A stretch of DNA of 9,278 nt from Gemmatimonadota bacterium (GTDB lineage Bacteria; Gemmatimonadota; Gemmatimonadetes; Longimicrobiales; Gaopeijiaceae), in assembly GCA_018678395.1 (NCBI GenBank), contig JAHHMJ010000258.1:1-9278 (forward strand), in the 5' to 3' direction. Every line of letters starts with the position of its first letter. The first letter of the stretch is position 1. The notes below the pieces were generated by a model. It saw only the letters and a program-made list of their open reading frames with translations, did not search any database and was not told the DNA's origin. The translations under genes were made by a program, and so were the position numbers. Positions 1 to 6,315 of this stretch are shown here, piece after piece.

Positions 1-291
1 CACGAGGTCGAGATCCGGCACGCGCCGGGGCATGCGCCGGGCCATGTCGTCTTCATCGCGCACGACGCGGGACTCGCCCTGGTGGGGGACGTGATCTTTC
101 TCGGATCGATCGGTCGAACCGATCTGCCGGGAGGGGATTTCCACCGGCTGATGCGGTCCATCCGGGACGAGGTACTGACCCTCCCCGACGAGATGCGCCT
201 CCTCACGGGACACGGTCCCGAGACGACCGTCGGCCACGAGCGCCGCCACAACCCGTGGCTCGTGCCCCAGTATCGGGGCGGATTCGCGTGA
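1..291 (+). CDS. MBL-fold metallo-hydrolase, YcbL/GloB-like (3' part)
   Basis: This is the C-terminal 96 residues of a metallo-beta-lactamase-fold hydrolase; the 5' end lies outside the window. The partial protein shows the metal-binding run HAPGHAPGHVVF near its beginning (family usual: TPGHTPGH), then LVGDVIFLGSIGRTDLPGGD with the bridging metal-ligand Asp, then TGHGPETTVGHER with the last ligand His, followed by the family's NP near the end. The GSIGRTDLPGGD stretch is typical of the YcbL branch of glyoxalase-II-like hydrolases, which are cytoplasmic thioesterase-type or related hydrolases using two metal ions. The true substrate cannot be read from sequence; glyoxalase II activity is only one possibility. 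Its TGA overlaps the GTG start of purN by 4 bases, so it appears to be the upstream member of the purine operon. The N-terminal HxHxDH motif is not visible here, so catalytic completeness cannot be judged. Confidence 0.9.
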   Translation, partial: HEVEIRHAPGHAPGHVVFIAHDAGLALVGDVIFLGSIGRTDLPGGDFHRLMRSIRDEVLTLPDEMRLLTGHGPETTVGHERRHNPWLVPQYRGGFA

Positions 292-989
292 GCGCGGCGG
301 CGTCCAGGCCGTTGCGGGCCGCCGTCTTCGCCTCGGGCGGCGGATCCAATTTCCAGGCGCTCCTCGATCACGAGGCCGGTCTCGACGATTCGCCGTGGAC
401 GACCGTGCTCCTCGTCACGGACCGCGCCTGTAGCGCGCAGGAGCGTGCCCGAGCTCGGGGCGTGGCCGTGCGCGTCGTGCCGGTGAGCGGTCGCGCTCCC
501 GCCGAGGTGGCCGACGAGACCGTCTCGGCTCTGCGTGACGCCTCGGTCGACGTGATCTTCCTCGCGGGCTACCTGCGCCTGGTACCGGCGCCCGTGGTCG
601 AATCGTGGTCGGGCCGCGTCCTGAACATCCACCCCGCGCTGCTCCCGTCCTTCGGAGGGAAGGGGATGTGGGGACGGCACGTCCACGAGGCCGTCCTGCA
701 GTCGGGCACACGCATCACCGGCCCGACCGTGCACTTCGTCAGCGCGGCCTACGACGAGGGCAGCATTCTCGCTCAGTGGCCCGTCCCGGTGCTGGACGGG
801 GACACGGCGGCGACCCTCGCCGCCCGCGTGCTGGAGGCCGAACATCGGCTCTACCCGCGCGCCGCCGAGCACCTCTGCCGAGCGGTACTCGCCGGGCGTC
901 CGGCATTGCCGCTCGACCCCCCCTCGCCGCATTTCATGAGCGCGCCCGAGCCGCTCTCCTCACTCCAACCCCACAATTCTTCGCCATGA
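288..989 (+). CDS. purN: phosphoribosylglycinamide formyltransferase (GART)
   Basis: PurN transfers the formyl group of 10-formyl-tetrahydrofolate to glycinamide ribonucleotide, the third step of de novo purine synthesis, in the cytoplasm. From the GTG at 288 the product has 233 residues, close to the 190-220 usual for the family. Visible signatures are VFASGGGSNFQALL near the N-terminus (phosphate-binding loop), LNIHPALLPSF with the catalytic Asn113 and His115, GTRITGPTVHFV, and AYDEGSIL with the catalytic Asp156. The GTG start is preferred over an in-frame ATG at 255 because it gives a 4-base GTGA overlap with the preceding stop and begins just before the conserved core; a G-rich stretch at 275-281 may serve as a weak ribosome site. 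The C-terminal tail (about 30 residues, Pro/Ser-rich) goes beyond the conserved domain. The stop overlaps the purH start by 4 bases. Family assignment is secure. Confidence 0.96.
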   Translation: MSAAASRPLRAAVFASGGGSNFQALLDHEAGLDDSPWTTVLLVTDRACSAQERARARGVAVRVVPVSGRAPAEVADETVSALRDASVDVIFLAGYLRLVPAPVVESWSGRVLNIHPALLPSFGGKGMWGRHVHEAVLQSGTRITGPTVHFVSAAYDEGSILAQWPVPVLDGDTAATLAARVLEAEHRLYPRAAEHLCRAVLAGRPALPLDPPSPHFMSAPEPLSSLQPHNSSP

Positions 990-2629
990 GCCGTCCCCGA
1001 GCCCTGCTGAGCGTTTCCGACAAGTCCGGTATCGTCGATCTCGGACGCGCACTCGTCGAACGCGGCTTCGAACTCGTGTCCACCGGCGGGACCGCGCGAG
1101 CGCTCCGCGAGGCGGGGCTCGAGGTGACCAGCGTGTCCGACATCACCGGCCATCCCGAGATGATGGACGGGCGTGTGAAGACGCTGCATCCCGCCGTGCA
1201 CGCCGGCCTGCTCGCGCGCCGGAACCGTGAGGACGACCTCCGGGCGCTCGCGGAACAGGGCTACGGCCCCATCGACCTGGTGGCCGTGAACCTCTACCCG
1301 TTCCGGGAGACCGTGGCCCGCGGAGGGGTCCCGGTGGGCGAGGCGATGGGGAAAGTGGACATCGGCGGCCCGACCATGATTCGGGCGGCGGCGAAGAACC
1401 ACACGGACGTCTGGGTCGTCGTCGATCCCGACGACTACGCGGCGGTCCTGGGCGTACTCGACGGACAGAGCGATGACGAGTCCGCGCTGCGCCGTCGCCT
1501 CGCTGCCAAGGTCTTTCGTCACATCTCGGGCTACGACGCGGCCGTCGCGGCCTATCTCGACGGTGACGATGCCGCGGCTCCGTTCACCGCCGCGGCGGCT
1601 TCGGTCTCGACGCTGCGCTACGGCGAGAACCCGGATCAGGAGGCGGTGTTCTACCGCCTGGGCGACACCCCCACCGGGATCGCCGCGCTCGAGCAACTGC
1701 ACGGCAAGGCGCTCTCGTACAACAATCTTCTGGATCTGGACGGTGCGTTGCTGACCCTCGCGCCGTTCGCGTACTCGCCGAAGCCTGCGGTCGCGATCAT
1801 CAAGCACACGACGCCCTGCGGGCTGGCGGTCGGTCCTAGCCTGGCCGAGGCCTACGACCGGGCTCTGGCGACCGATCCGGTCTCGTCGTTCGGCTCGGTG
1901 ATCGCCGTCAATCGCTCCGTCGACCTCGACACGGCCGAGCGGCTCTCGAAGCTCTTCGTCGAGTGCCTGGTCGCTCCCGGGTTCGACGATGACGCCCTCG
2001 AGGTGCTGACCCGCAAGAAGAACGTCCGGTTGCTCGTCGCGCCGGCCGGGCCCGGGGGCATCGGATCCGAGCCGGACTCCGGTGGCTGGGCCGACGCGGG
2101 AGAGGACGTTCGTGGGATGGGTCGCTTCCTGGCGGCGCACTCCCTGAGGCCCGACCCCCGCGTGTTCCGCAGCGTCTACGGGGGGGTCCTCGCGCAATCG
2201 CCGCCGCGACCGCCCTTCTACGGCGTGGCCGGCGAGTCCTGGGCGGTCGCCACCGAGCGTACCCCCAGCGAGGCCGAATGGGACGACCTGCGGTTCGCGT
2301 GGGCCGCGGTGTTCGGTGTGAAATCGAACGCGATCCTGCTCGCCCGCGGTGGTGCCACGCTCGGAATCGGAGCCGGTCAGATGAGCCGGGTCGACGCGTC
2401 CCGGATCGCGGTGCAGAAAGCCGCCGACGCCGACCTCGACCTGGCCGGGAGCGTGCTCGCCTCGGATGCGTTCTTCCCGTTCCGCGACGGCGTGGATGCC
2501 GCGGCCGAGGCGGGAGTCCGGGCCATCGTCCAACCCGGCGGGTCGAAGCGTGACGCCGAGGTGATCGAGGCGGCGAACGAGCACGGAATCGCGATGGTGC
2601 TCACCGGGCGTCGGCTCTTCCGGCATTGA
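986..2629 (+). CDS. purH: bifunctional AICAR formyltransferase / IMP cyclohydrolase
   Basis: PurH catalyses the last two steps to IMP: formylation of AICAR with 10-formyl-tetrahydrofolate, then ring closure. The product has 547 residues against 529 in E. coli. The N-terminal cyclohydrolase (MGS-like) domain shows SVSDKSG at 9-15, STGGTA at 32-37, [13 protein letters not shown] at about 64-76 and [17 protein letters not shown] from residue 123. The transformylase domain shows LRYGENPDQ at 210-218, the catalytic Lys273-His274 pair in [45 protein letters not shown] and a C-terminal RLFRH. The extra length is mostly a Gly-rich insertion around residues 354-390. The ATG is fixed by the ATGA overlap with purN and by the conserved start of the domain; no Shine-Dalgarno-like sequence precedes it, which fits re-initiation by ribosomes finishing purN. 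A longer in-frame extension over purN is a shadow and was not used. Confidence 0.97.
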   Translation: MSRPRALLSVSDKSGIVDLGRALVERGFELVSTGGTARALREAGLEVTSVSDITGHPEMMDGRVKTLHPAVHAGLLARRNREDDLRALAEQGYGPIDLVAVNLYPFRETVARGGVPVGEAMGKVDIGGPTMIRAAAKNHTDVWVVVDPDDYAAVLGVLDGQSDDESALRRRLAAKVFRHISGYDAAVAAYLDGDDAAAPFTAAAASVSTLRYGENPDQEAVFYRLGDTPTGIAALEQLHGKALSYNNLLDLDGALLTLAPFAYSPKPAVAIIKHTTPCGLAVGPSLAEAYDRALATDPVSSFGSVIAVNRSVDLDTAERLSKLFVECLVAPGFDDDALEVLTRKKNVRLLVAPAGPGGIGSEPDSGGWADAGEDVRGMGRFLAAHSLRPDPRVFRSVYGGVLAQSPPRPPFYGVAGESWAVATERTPSEAEWDDLRFAWAAVFGVKSNAILLARGGATLGIGAGQMSRVDASRIAVQKAADADLDLAGSVLASDAFFPFRDGVDAAAEAGVRAIVQPGGSKRDAEVIEAANEHGIAMVLTGRRLFRH

Positions 2630-4026
2630 GTCCGCCCCGAAAAGGGTTCGACCGGTCGATCGTCGACGGTCCCATCCCCGGGGCCGTCTGGAAGCTCGCG
2701 TGGCCGACCATGCTGCAGAACGTGGTCGGAGGCCTCCAGGGGCTGGTCGACCACGCGATGGTCGGGCACTACGTCGGCTTCACCGGGAATGCGGCGATCG
2801 GGGTGTCCTGGCAGATCTTCCTGGTCGTCGTCGTCTTCATCACCTCGCTCTTCACGGGGATGGGGGTGCTGGTCGCGCGGTTCACCGGCGCGAACGACGC
2901 GACCAACGTCAACCGGACCGTCTACCAGGCGTTCCTGACGGCGTTGTTCCTGACGGTGTTCGTGATGGCGCCGGTGGGATGGTTTCTCGGTCCGGCCCTG
3001 CTCGATCTGATCAACGCCGATGCCGCGGTGCAGGTCGAGGCCCTGCCGTACCTGCGGACCATGTTCGTCTTCAGCTTCGGCATGATGCTGTTCTTCATGC
3101 TCGGCGGGGCTCTGCGGGCGGCCGGCGATGCCCGCACACCGCTGCGGTTGGGGATCGTCATGACGGTGCTCAACATCGTCCTGAACGTCGTCTTCATCGC
3201 GGGATTGGGCCCCATCCCCGCCTTCGGCACGACCGGTGCGGCCATGGGCACCGTGATCGCGGGCGGCGTCGTGAGCCACTACGCGATCTATCGCCTCGTG
3301 GTCGGCGGTTGGGTCGTCCGTTTCGAGCGGGCGCTGGGGTGGCGACCGGACTTCAAGGTCATTCGCGAGCTCTTCCGTTTCGGGCTTCCCACCGGTGTGC
3401 AAGGCGTGGCCATGAATGTGGCCGGGGTCCTGCTGCTGCGGTTCGTGGGGTCGCTGGAGTTGAGTGCGGAGGCGCAGGCCGTGTACTCCGTCGGGTACAC
3501 CCAGCTCTTCTCGTTCATCACGTGGACCTCGGTGGGGCTGCTCGGCGCCACGGCCGCCGTGGCGGGCCAGAACCTCGGGGCCGGCCGGCCCGACCGGACC
3601 GTCGAGGGGGTCCGGGTCGCCGCCCGCATCGGCCTCGGGGTCGCGGTGGGCATCGGGGCCGTCTTCCTCTGGGTGCCCGAGGCGCTCTTCGGGATGTTCG
3701 GGATGACCGAACCGGCCGTGCTGGACCTCGGTGTCGAGCTCCTGCGCTACCTCAGCCTCTCGGGGATCTTCATCACGGTGGCGCTCACCTATACCGGGGG
3801 GCTGCAGGGCACCGGAGACACGCGCAGTCCCCTGTACATCTCCATCGTGTCGCAGCTCGTGATCCCGCTGGGGCTCTGCTGGATCATCCAGACCTTCTCG
3901 ACGCTGGATCCCGGGGACATCTGGCTCGCGATCGTGCTCGGGCACTTCACGCGGATGAGCCTCAGCGTGGCGGTCTTCCGGCGCGGCGGCTGGCGTGACA
4001 TCGAGATCCGCGTCGACGACCGCTGA
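2626..4026 (+). CDS. MATE family efflux transporter (NorM/DinF-like)
   Basis: This is a 466-residue integral-membrane protein of the multidrug and toxic compound extrusion family, which exports organic compounds in exchange for Na+ or H+ across the inner membrane. About twelve hydrophobic helices lie in two six-helix halves. The family pattern is clear: [17 protein letters not shown] at 16-32, a first-half loop G167-D-A-R-T-P-L173 followed by a helix with LNIVLN, and the matching second-half loop G397-D-T-R-S-P-L403, reflecting the internal duplication. The TTG at 2626 is chosen because it overlaps the purH stop (TTGA) and keeps the conserved first helix; the next in-frame start, ATG at 2710, would cut into helix 1. 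No clear ribosome site is visible, so translation probably depends on purH coupling. The substrate cannot be predicted; linkage to purine genes may be incidental. Confidence 0.94.
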   Translation: MSPPRKGFDRSIVDGPIPGAVWKLAWPTMLQNVVGGLQGLVDHAMVGHYVGFTGNAAIGVSWQIFLVVVVFITSLFTGMGVLVARFTGANDATNVNRTVYQAFLTALFLTVFVMAPVGWFLGPALLDLINADAAVQVEALPYLRTMFVFSFGMMLFFMLGGALRAAGDARTPLRLGIVMTVLNIVLNVVFIAGLGPIPAFGTTGAAMGTVIAGGVVSHYAIYRLVVGGWVVRFERALGWRPDFKVIRELFRFGLPTGVQGVAMNVAGVLLLRFVGSLELSAEAQAVYSVGYTQLFSFITWTSVGLLGATAAVAGQNLGAGRPDRTVEGVRVAARIGLGVAVGIGAVFLWVPEALFGMFGMTEPAVLDLGVELLRYLSLSGIFITVALTYTGGLQGTGDTRSPLYISIVSQLVIPLGLCWIIQTFSTLDPGDIWLAIVLGHFTRMSLSVAVFRRGGWRDIEIRVDDR

Positions 4027-4077
4027 GTCGGTCGGAGGCGAGCCGCCCCGAGGGGTGCCCGCGTCGCCGGGTCCGCC
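4027..4077. other. convergent gap between MATE and dipeptidase genes
   Basis: These 51 bp separate two convergent stop codons. GC-rich complementary segments are present (GGCGA at 4037-4041 and TCGCC at 4064-4068, with CCCC/GGGG between them), but there is no T-tract on either side and no convincing intrinsic terminator. Any termination here would have to be Rho-dependent or otherwise unrecognisable. Confidence 0.5.
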
Positions 4078-5157
4078 TCAGTCGTGCCACCAGTCTCCCA
4101 GTACCCGCTCCCAGTTCTCGAACCCGATTCGGTGCAGGTCGGACTGATCGAATCCGCCGTCCCGCAGCGCATCGACCAGCCGCGGCAGAGCGGCCACGTC
4201 GGGCAGGTCGCCCGGCATCGTGGCCCCGTCGAAGTCGGAGCCGAGCGCCACGTGTTCGACTCCGATGCGATCCGCGATGTAGCGAGCGTGAGCGACGATC
4301 CGCTCCAGTGAGGTGGCCGCGGTCCAGTCGCCATCCGCACGCAGGAAGCCGGTGTGGAAGTTGACGCCGACCAGGCCCCGGCTGTCGGCCACGGCATCGA
4401 GCTGCGCATCCGTGAGGTTCCGGGGCGAGGGCGAAAGGGCGAAGGCCGAAGAATGGGTCGCGACGAGGGGGCGGTCGCTGCGGGACGCCACGTCCCAGAA
4501 GCCCGCGGCGTTGAGGTGCGATAGATCGATCATGATACCGAGGCGCTCGCAGGCCTTCACGAGACGATGCCCTGCGGCGGTCAGGCCCGGGCCGATGTCG
4601 GGTGCGCGGGGGAAATCGAAGGGTACGCCGTGGCCGAAGGCGTTGGGACGGCTCCAGACGAGGCCCAGCGAGCGCAGCCCCGCGGCGTAGAGAACCTCGA
4701 GCGCCTCCAGCCGGGTGTCGATGCAGGCGGCTCCTTCGATGTGCAGGATCGCGGCCAGGCTGCCGGTGGCCCGGCTCCGCGCGAGGTCTCCGGTCGACCG
4801 CACCACGGTCAGTGCTCCCTCCGACGCCCGTTCCCAGCGAAGCAGCTCGGCGGCGTGCCGAAGCGTCTCTCCGAGGGCGCGGCGCCGATCGACGCGGGGG
4901 GGCGGCGGCACCGAGAACCCGCCCTCGATCACGCGCCCCTCGGCATCGTGCATCGGTCGGAGCTCCTTCGCCCAACCACGCGACGGTGTGAAGATGGCGA
5001 AGAACGCCCCGGCCAATCCTCCCTGCCGAGCTCGGGGCAGGTCGACGTGGCCCGCGTCGCGACCCGAGAGAAAGGCCGAGCGCGGATCCGCCTCGTCGGC
5101 GACGATGCGGGTCAGCGTGTCGTTGTGTCCATCGAGGATCGGGATCGGTTCGCTCAT
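4078..5157 (-). CDS. membrane-dipeptidase-type metallopeptidase (peptidase M19)
   Basis: This 359-residue protein belongs to peptidase family M19 (renal dipeptidase, amidohydrolase fold), zinc enzymes that hydrolyse dipeptides and tolerate D-residues at the C-terminal position. All expected ligands are present: H11-N-D13 in DGHNDT, Glu141 in LHIEGA, His214 in IDLSHLN, His235 in ATHSSAFAL and Asp308 in GSDFDG. GHVDLPRARQGGLAGAFFAIF at 36-56 is also characteristic. It starts with ATG only eight residues before the conserved core and has no signal peptide or lipobox, so it should be cytoplasmic, unlike the anchored mammalian enzyme. The ribosome site is weak. It appears to be a single-gene unit, convergent with the MATE gene and divergent from the sugar transferase. 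Physiological substrates are unknown; turnover of peptidoglycan-derived or D-amino-acid dipeptides is one plausible role. Confidence 0.95.
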   Translation of the reverse strand: MSEPIPILDGHNDTLTRIVADEADPRSAFLSGRDAGHVDLPRARQGGLAGAFFAIFTPSRGWAKELRPMHDAEGRVIEGGFSVPPPPRVDRRRALGETLRHAAELLRWERASEGALTVVRSTGDLARSRATGSLAAILHIEGAACIDTRLEALEVLYAAGLRSLGLVWSRPNAFGHGVPFDFPRAPDIGPGLTAAGHRLVKACERLGIMIDLSHLNAAGFWDVASRSDRPLVATHSSAFALSPSPRNLTDAQLDAVADSRGLVGVNFHTGFLRADGDWTAATSLERIVAHARYIADRIGVEHVALGSDFDGATMPGDLPDVAALPRLVDALRDGGFDQSDLHRIGFENWERVLGDWWHD

Positions 5158-5248
5158 GGTCGTGGCGTAGCGGGGGTGGCAGGCCTCGGGATTCCGGGCT
5201 CTCGCGGTGGGGACGGGCAGGGTAGGCGGCCCGTGGGGCTCGCACCAG

Positions 5249-5281
5249 CACCCGGGTGTGGCGTCGACGACACAGGTGTGG
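5249..5281. promoter_or_regulatory. candidate operator: dyad plus GGTGTGG repeats
   Basis: The central element, at 5257-5274, is TGTGGCGTCGACGACACA. It pairs with its own reverse complement at 8 of 9 positions; the only mismatch is 5261/5270. A perfect 10-bp palindrome, CACCCGGGTG, sits at 5249-5258 and overlaps the dyad by 2 bases. GGTGTGG occurs at 5255-5261 and again at 5275-5281, exactly 20 bp apart, so the two copies would lie on nearly the same face of the helix. Position in a divergent intergenic region fits a dimeric regulator site. The regulator is unknown, and GC-rich DNA yields palindromes by chance. Confidence 0.3.
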
Positions 5282-5378
5282 AAGAGGACCTGCAGATTCG
5301 GCTGTGGTGGGCCCGCGACCGCGGCGTGACGCTACGGCGCGAAGTGTAAGCAGTACATGGGGTTGGGTGTGAAGAGCC

Positions 5379-5386
5379 GAGGTGGG
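5379..5386 (+). promoter_or_regulatory. ribosome binding site of the sugar transferase gene
   Basis: GAGGTGGG ends 8 bases before the GTG at 5395 and is a reasonable Shine-Dalgarno match. It is the main reason for choosing this GTG over downstream alternatives such as the GTG at 5443. Confidence 0.5.
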
Positions 5387-5394
5387 AACCGTTT

Positions 5395-6234
5395 GTGCGT
5401 CAGGAGTGGGCAGCCAAGACCCTCCACACCGAGGTTGCGTACGTGCCCCCCTTCGCCCGCGTTCTCGACGACACCCTGCCCGGGCTGTTCCGCTCGAACC
5501 CCGAGACCGTCGTTCCCAATCGGACCGCGAACCCTTCGTTGGCGCGGTCGCGTTCGTCTTCCCGTGCGGCAGCGGCGAGTGCCGGGCGGACCGGGTCGGA
5601 TCGGGCGGTTCGTGTGCTCAACGTGATCGTCGCGGGCGTCGGACTGGTTCTCACCGCACCGCTCTTCCTGCTGGTCGCCGTGCTGGTGAAGCGCTCGTCC
5701 GCGGGGCCCGTCTTCTACACGCAGCCGCGTGTCGGACTGGACCGTCGCACCGGACCCGCGACTCCCGAACAGCTCTCGCGTCGTCGTTTCGACGCCGGAG
5801 GTCGGATCTTCAAGATCTACAAATTCCGCACGATGACGGCCGACTCGGACCGGGCGGGGCAGGTGTGGGCCTCGGAGCAGGATCCCCGGATCACCCGGGT
5901 CGGTCGCATCTTGCGGAAGTACCGCCTCGACGAGCTGCCCCAGCTCTGGAACGTCCTGCGGGGCGACATGAACATCGTGGGTCCGCGCCCGGAGCAGCCC
6001 GAGATCTTCCAGGAGCTGCGCCGGGAAGTGATGCGATACGCCCATCGGCAGCGGGTTCTTCCCGGAATCACGGGCTGGGCGCAGGTCAACCACAGCTACG
6101 ATCAGTCGGTCGACGACGTGCGGACGAAGGTGCGCTACGACCTCGAGTACATCGATCGGCGATCGGTCGTGGAGGATGTCAAGATCATGGCCCGGACACT
6201 CCCGGTCATGATCGGGCGGAAGGGTGCGATCTGA
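5395..6234 (+). CDS. polyprenyl-phosphate sugar-1-phosphate transferase (bacterial sugar transferase)
   Basis: This 279-residue protein belongs to the bacterial sugar transferase family of small monotopic phosphoglycosyl transferases. These move a sugar-1-phosphate from a nucleotide sugar to undecaprenyl phosphate at the cytoplasmic face of the inner membrane, starting a lipid-linked glycan. A single membrane helix lies at about 73-98, followed by KRSSAGPVFYTQPRVG, KIYKFRTM at 140-147, DPRITRVGRILRKYRLDELPQL with the catalytic Asp179-Glu180 dyad, DMNIVGPRPEQP at 191-202 and LPGITGWAQVN at 222-232. It lacks the large N-terminal membrane domain of WbaP/EpsB-type enzymes. Two oddities are an approximately 70-residue Arg/Ser/Ala-rich N-terminal extension and an insertion of about 20 residues (115-135) between RVG and GGRIF. 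No ATG exists in frame before residue 147, so a GTG start is required. The sugar cannot be predicted. GT39 follows 81 bp downstream on the same strand. Confidence 0.94.
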   Translation: MRQEWAAKTLHTEVAYVPPFARVLDDTLPGLFRSNPETVVPNRTANPSLARSRSSSRAAAASAGRTGSDRAVRVLNVIVAGVGLVLTAPLFLLVAVLVKRSSAGPVFYTQPRVGLDRRTGPATPEQLSRRRFDAGGRIFKIYKFRTMTADSDRAGQVWASEQDPRITRVGRILRKYRLDELPQLWNVLRGDMNIVGPRPEQPEIFQELRREVMRYAHRQRVLPGITGWAQVNHSYDQSVDDVRTKVRYDLEYIDRRSVVEDVKIMARTLPVMIGRKGAI

Positions 6235-6260
6235 GACAACGGACGCGTGGCGGATCTCGA

Positions 6261-6283
6261 GGTCCGGGGGGTGTTCCCGGATC
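6261..6283 (+). promoter_or_regulatory. possible RNA hairpin between sugar transferase and GT39 genes
   Basis: GGTCCGGG at 6261-6268 can pair with CCCGGATC at 6276-6283 (8 pairs including one G-U) around a 7-base loop. No T-tract follows, so it is not a standard intrinsic terminator. It lies 26 bases after the sugar transferase stop and shortly before the GT39 ribosome site, and could act as a processing or pausing element or be a chance GC-rich stem. Confidence 0.25.
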
Positions 6284-6315
6284 GGTGAGGAGCCTATGCT
6301 GCGAGGGTCGACTGC

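Larger units (their letters stand above)
5158..5394. promoter_or_regulatory. divergent intergenic region, likely holding both promoters
   Basis: These 237 bp lie between the divergent starts of the M19 dipeptidase and the sugar transferase, so promoters for both should be here. I see no -35/-10 pair convincing enough to call. A GTGACG near 5326 resembles a -35 box, but no good -10 follows at 16-18 bp. The most structured part is 5249-5281, listed separately. No RNA gene or small ORF with support was seen. Confidence 0.5.

Noticed and set aside
255..287. ATG at 255 as the purN start
   Set aside because: It would add 11 residues inside the hydrolase gene; the GTG at 288 gives the NTGA overlap seen at the other junctions and starts near the conserved core.
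605..985. In-frame upstream extension of purH over purN
   Set aside because: The conserved protein starts at the ATG at 986; the extension is out of phase with purN and has shadow composition.
851..2626. 591-residue open frame on the minus strand, antisense to purH
   Set aside because: It is a GC-driven shadow of purH: Arg/Gly/His-rich, with no recognisable domain, and it covers a fully conserved gene on the other strand.
2377..3945. 522-residue minus-strand open frame antisense to the MATE gene
   Set aside because: Its His/Asp/Glu/Arg/Pro-rich low-complexity composition is the usual antisense image of hydrophobic codons in GC-rich DNA.
3962..5251. 429-residue minus-strand frame overlapping the dipeptidase in another phase
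   Set aside because: The M19 dipeptidase in the true frame has all catalytic residues; this frame is Arg-rich with no motif.
5326..5359. Possible sigma-70 promoter before the sugar transferase (GTGACG as -35, TACATG as -10)
   Set aside because: The -10 match is poor and the spacing to the -35 is not optimal; GC-rich DNA gives such partial matches often.
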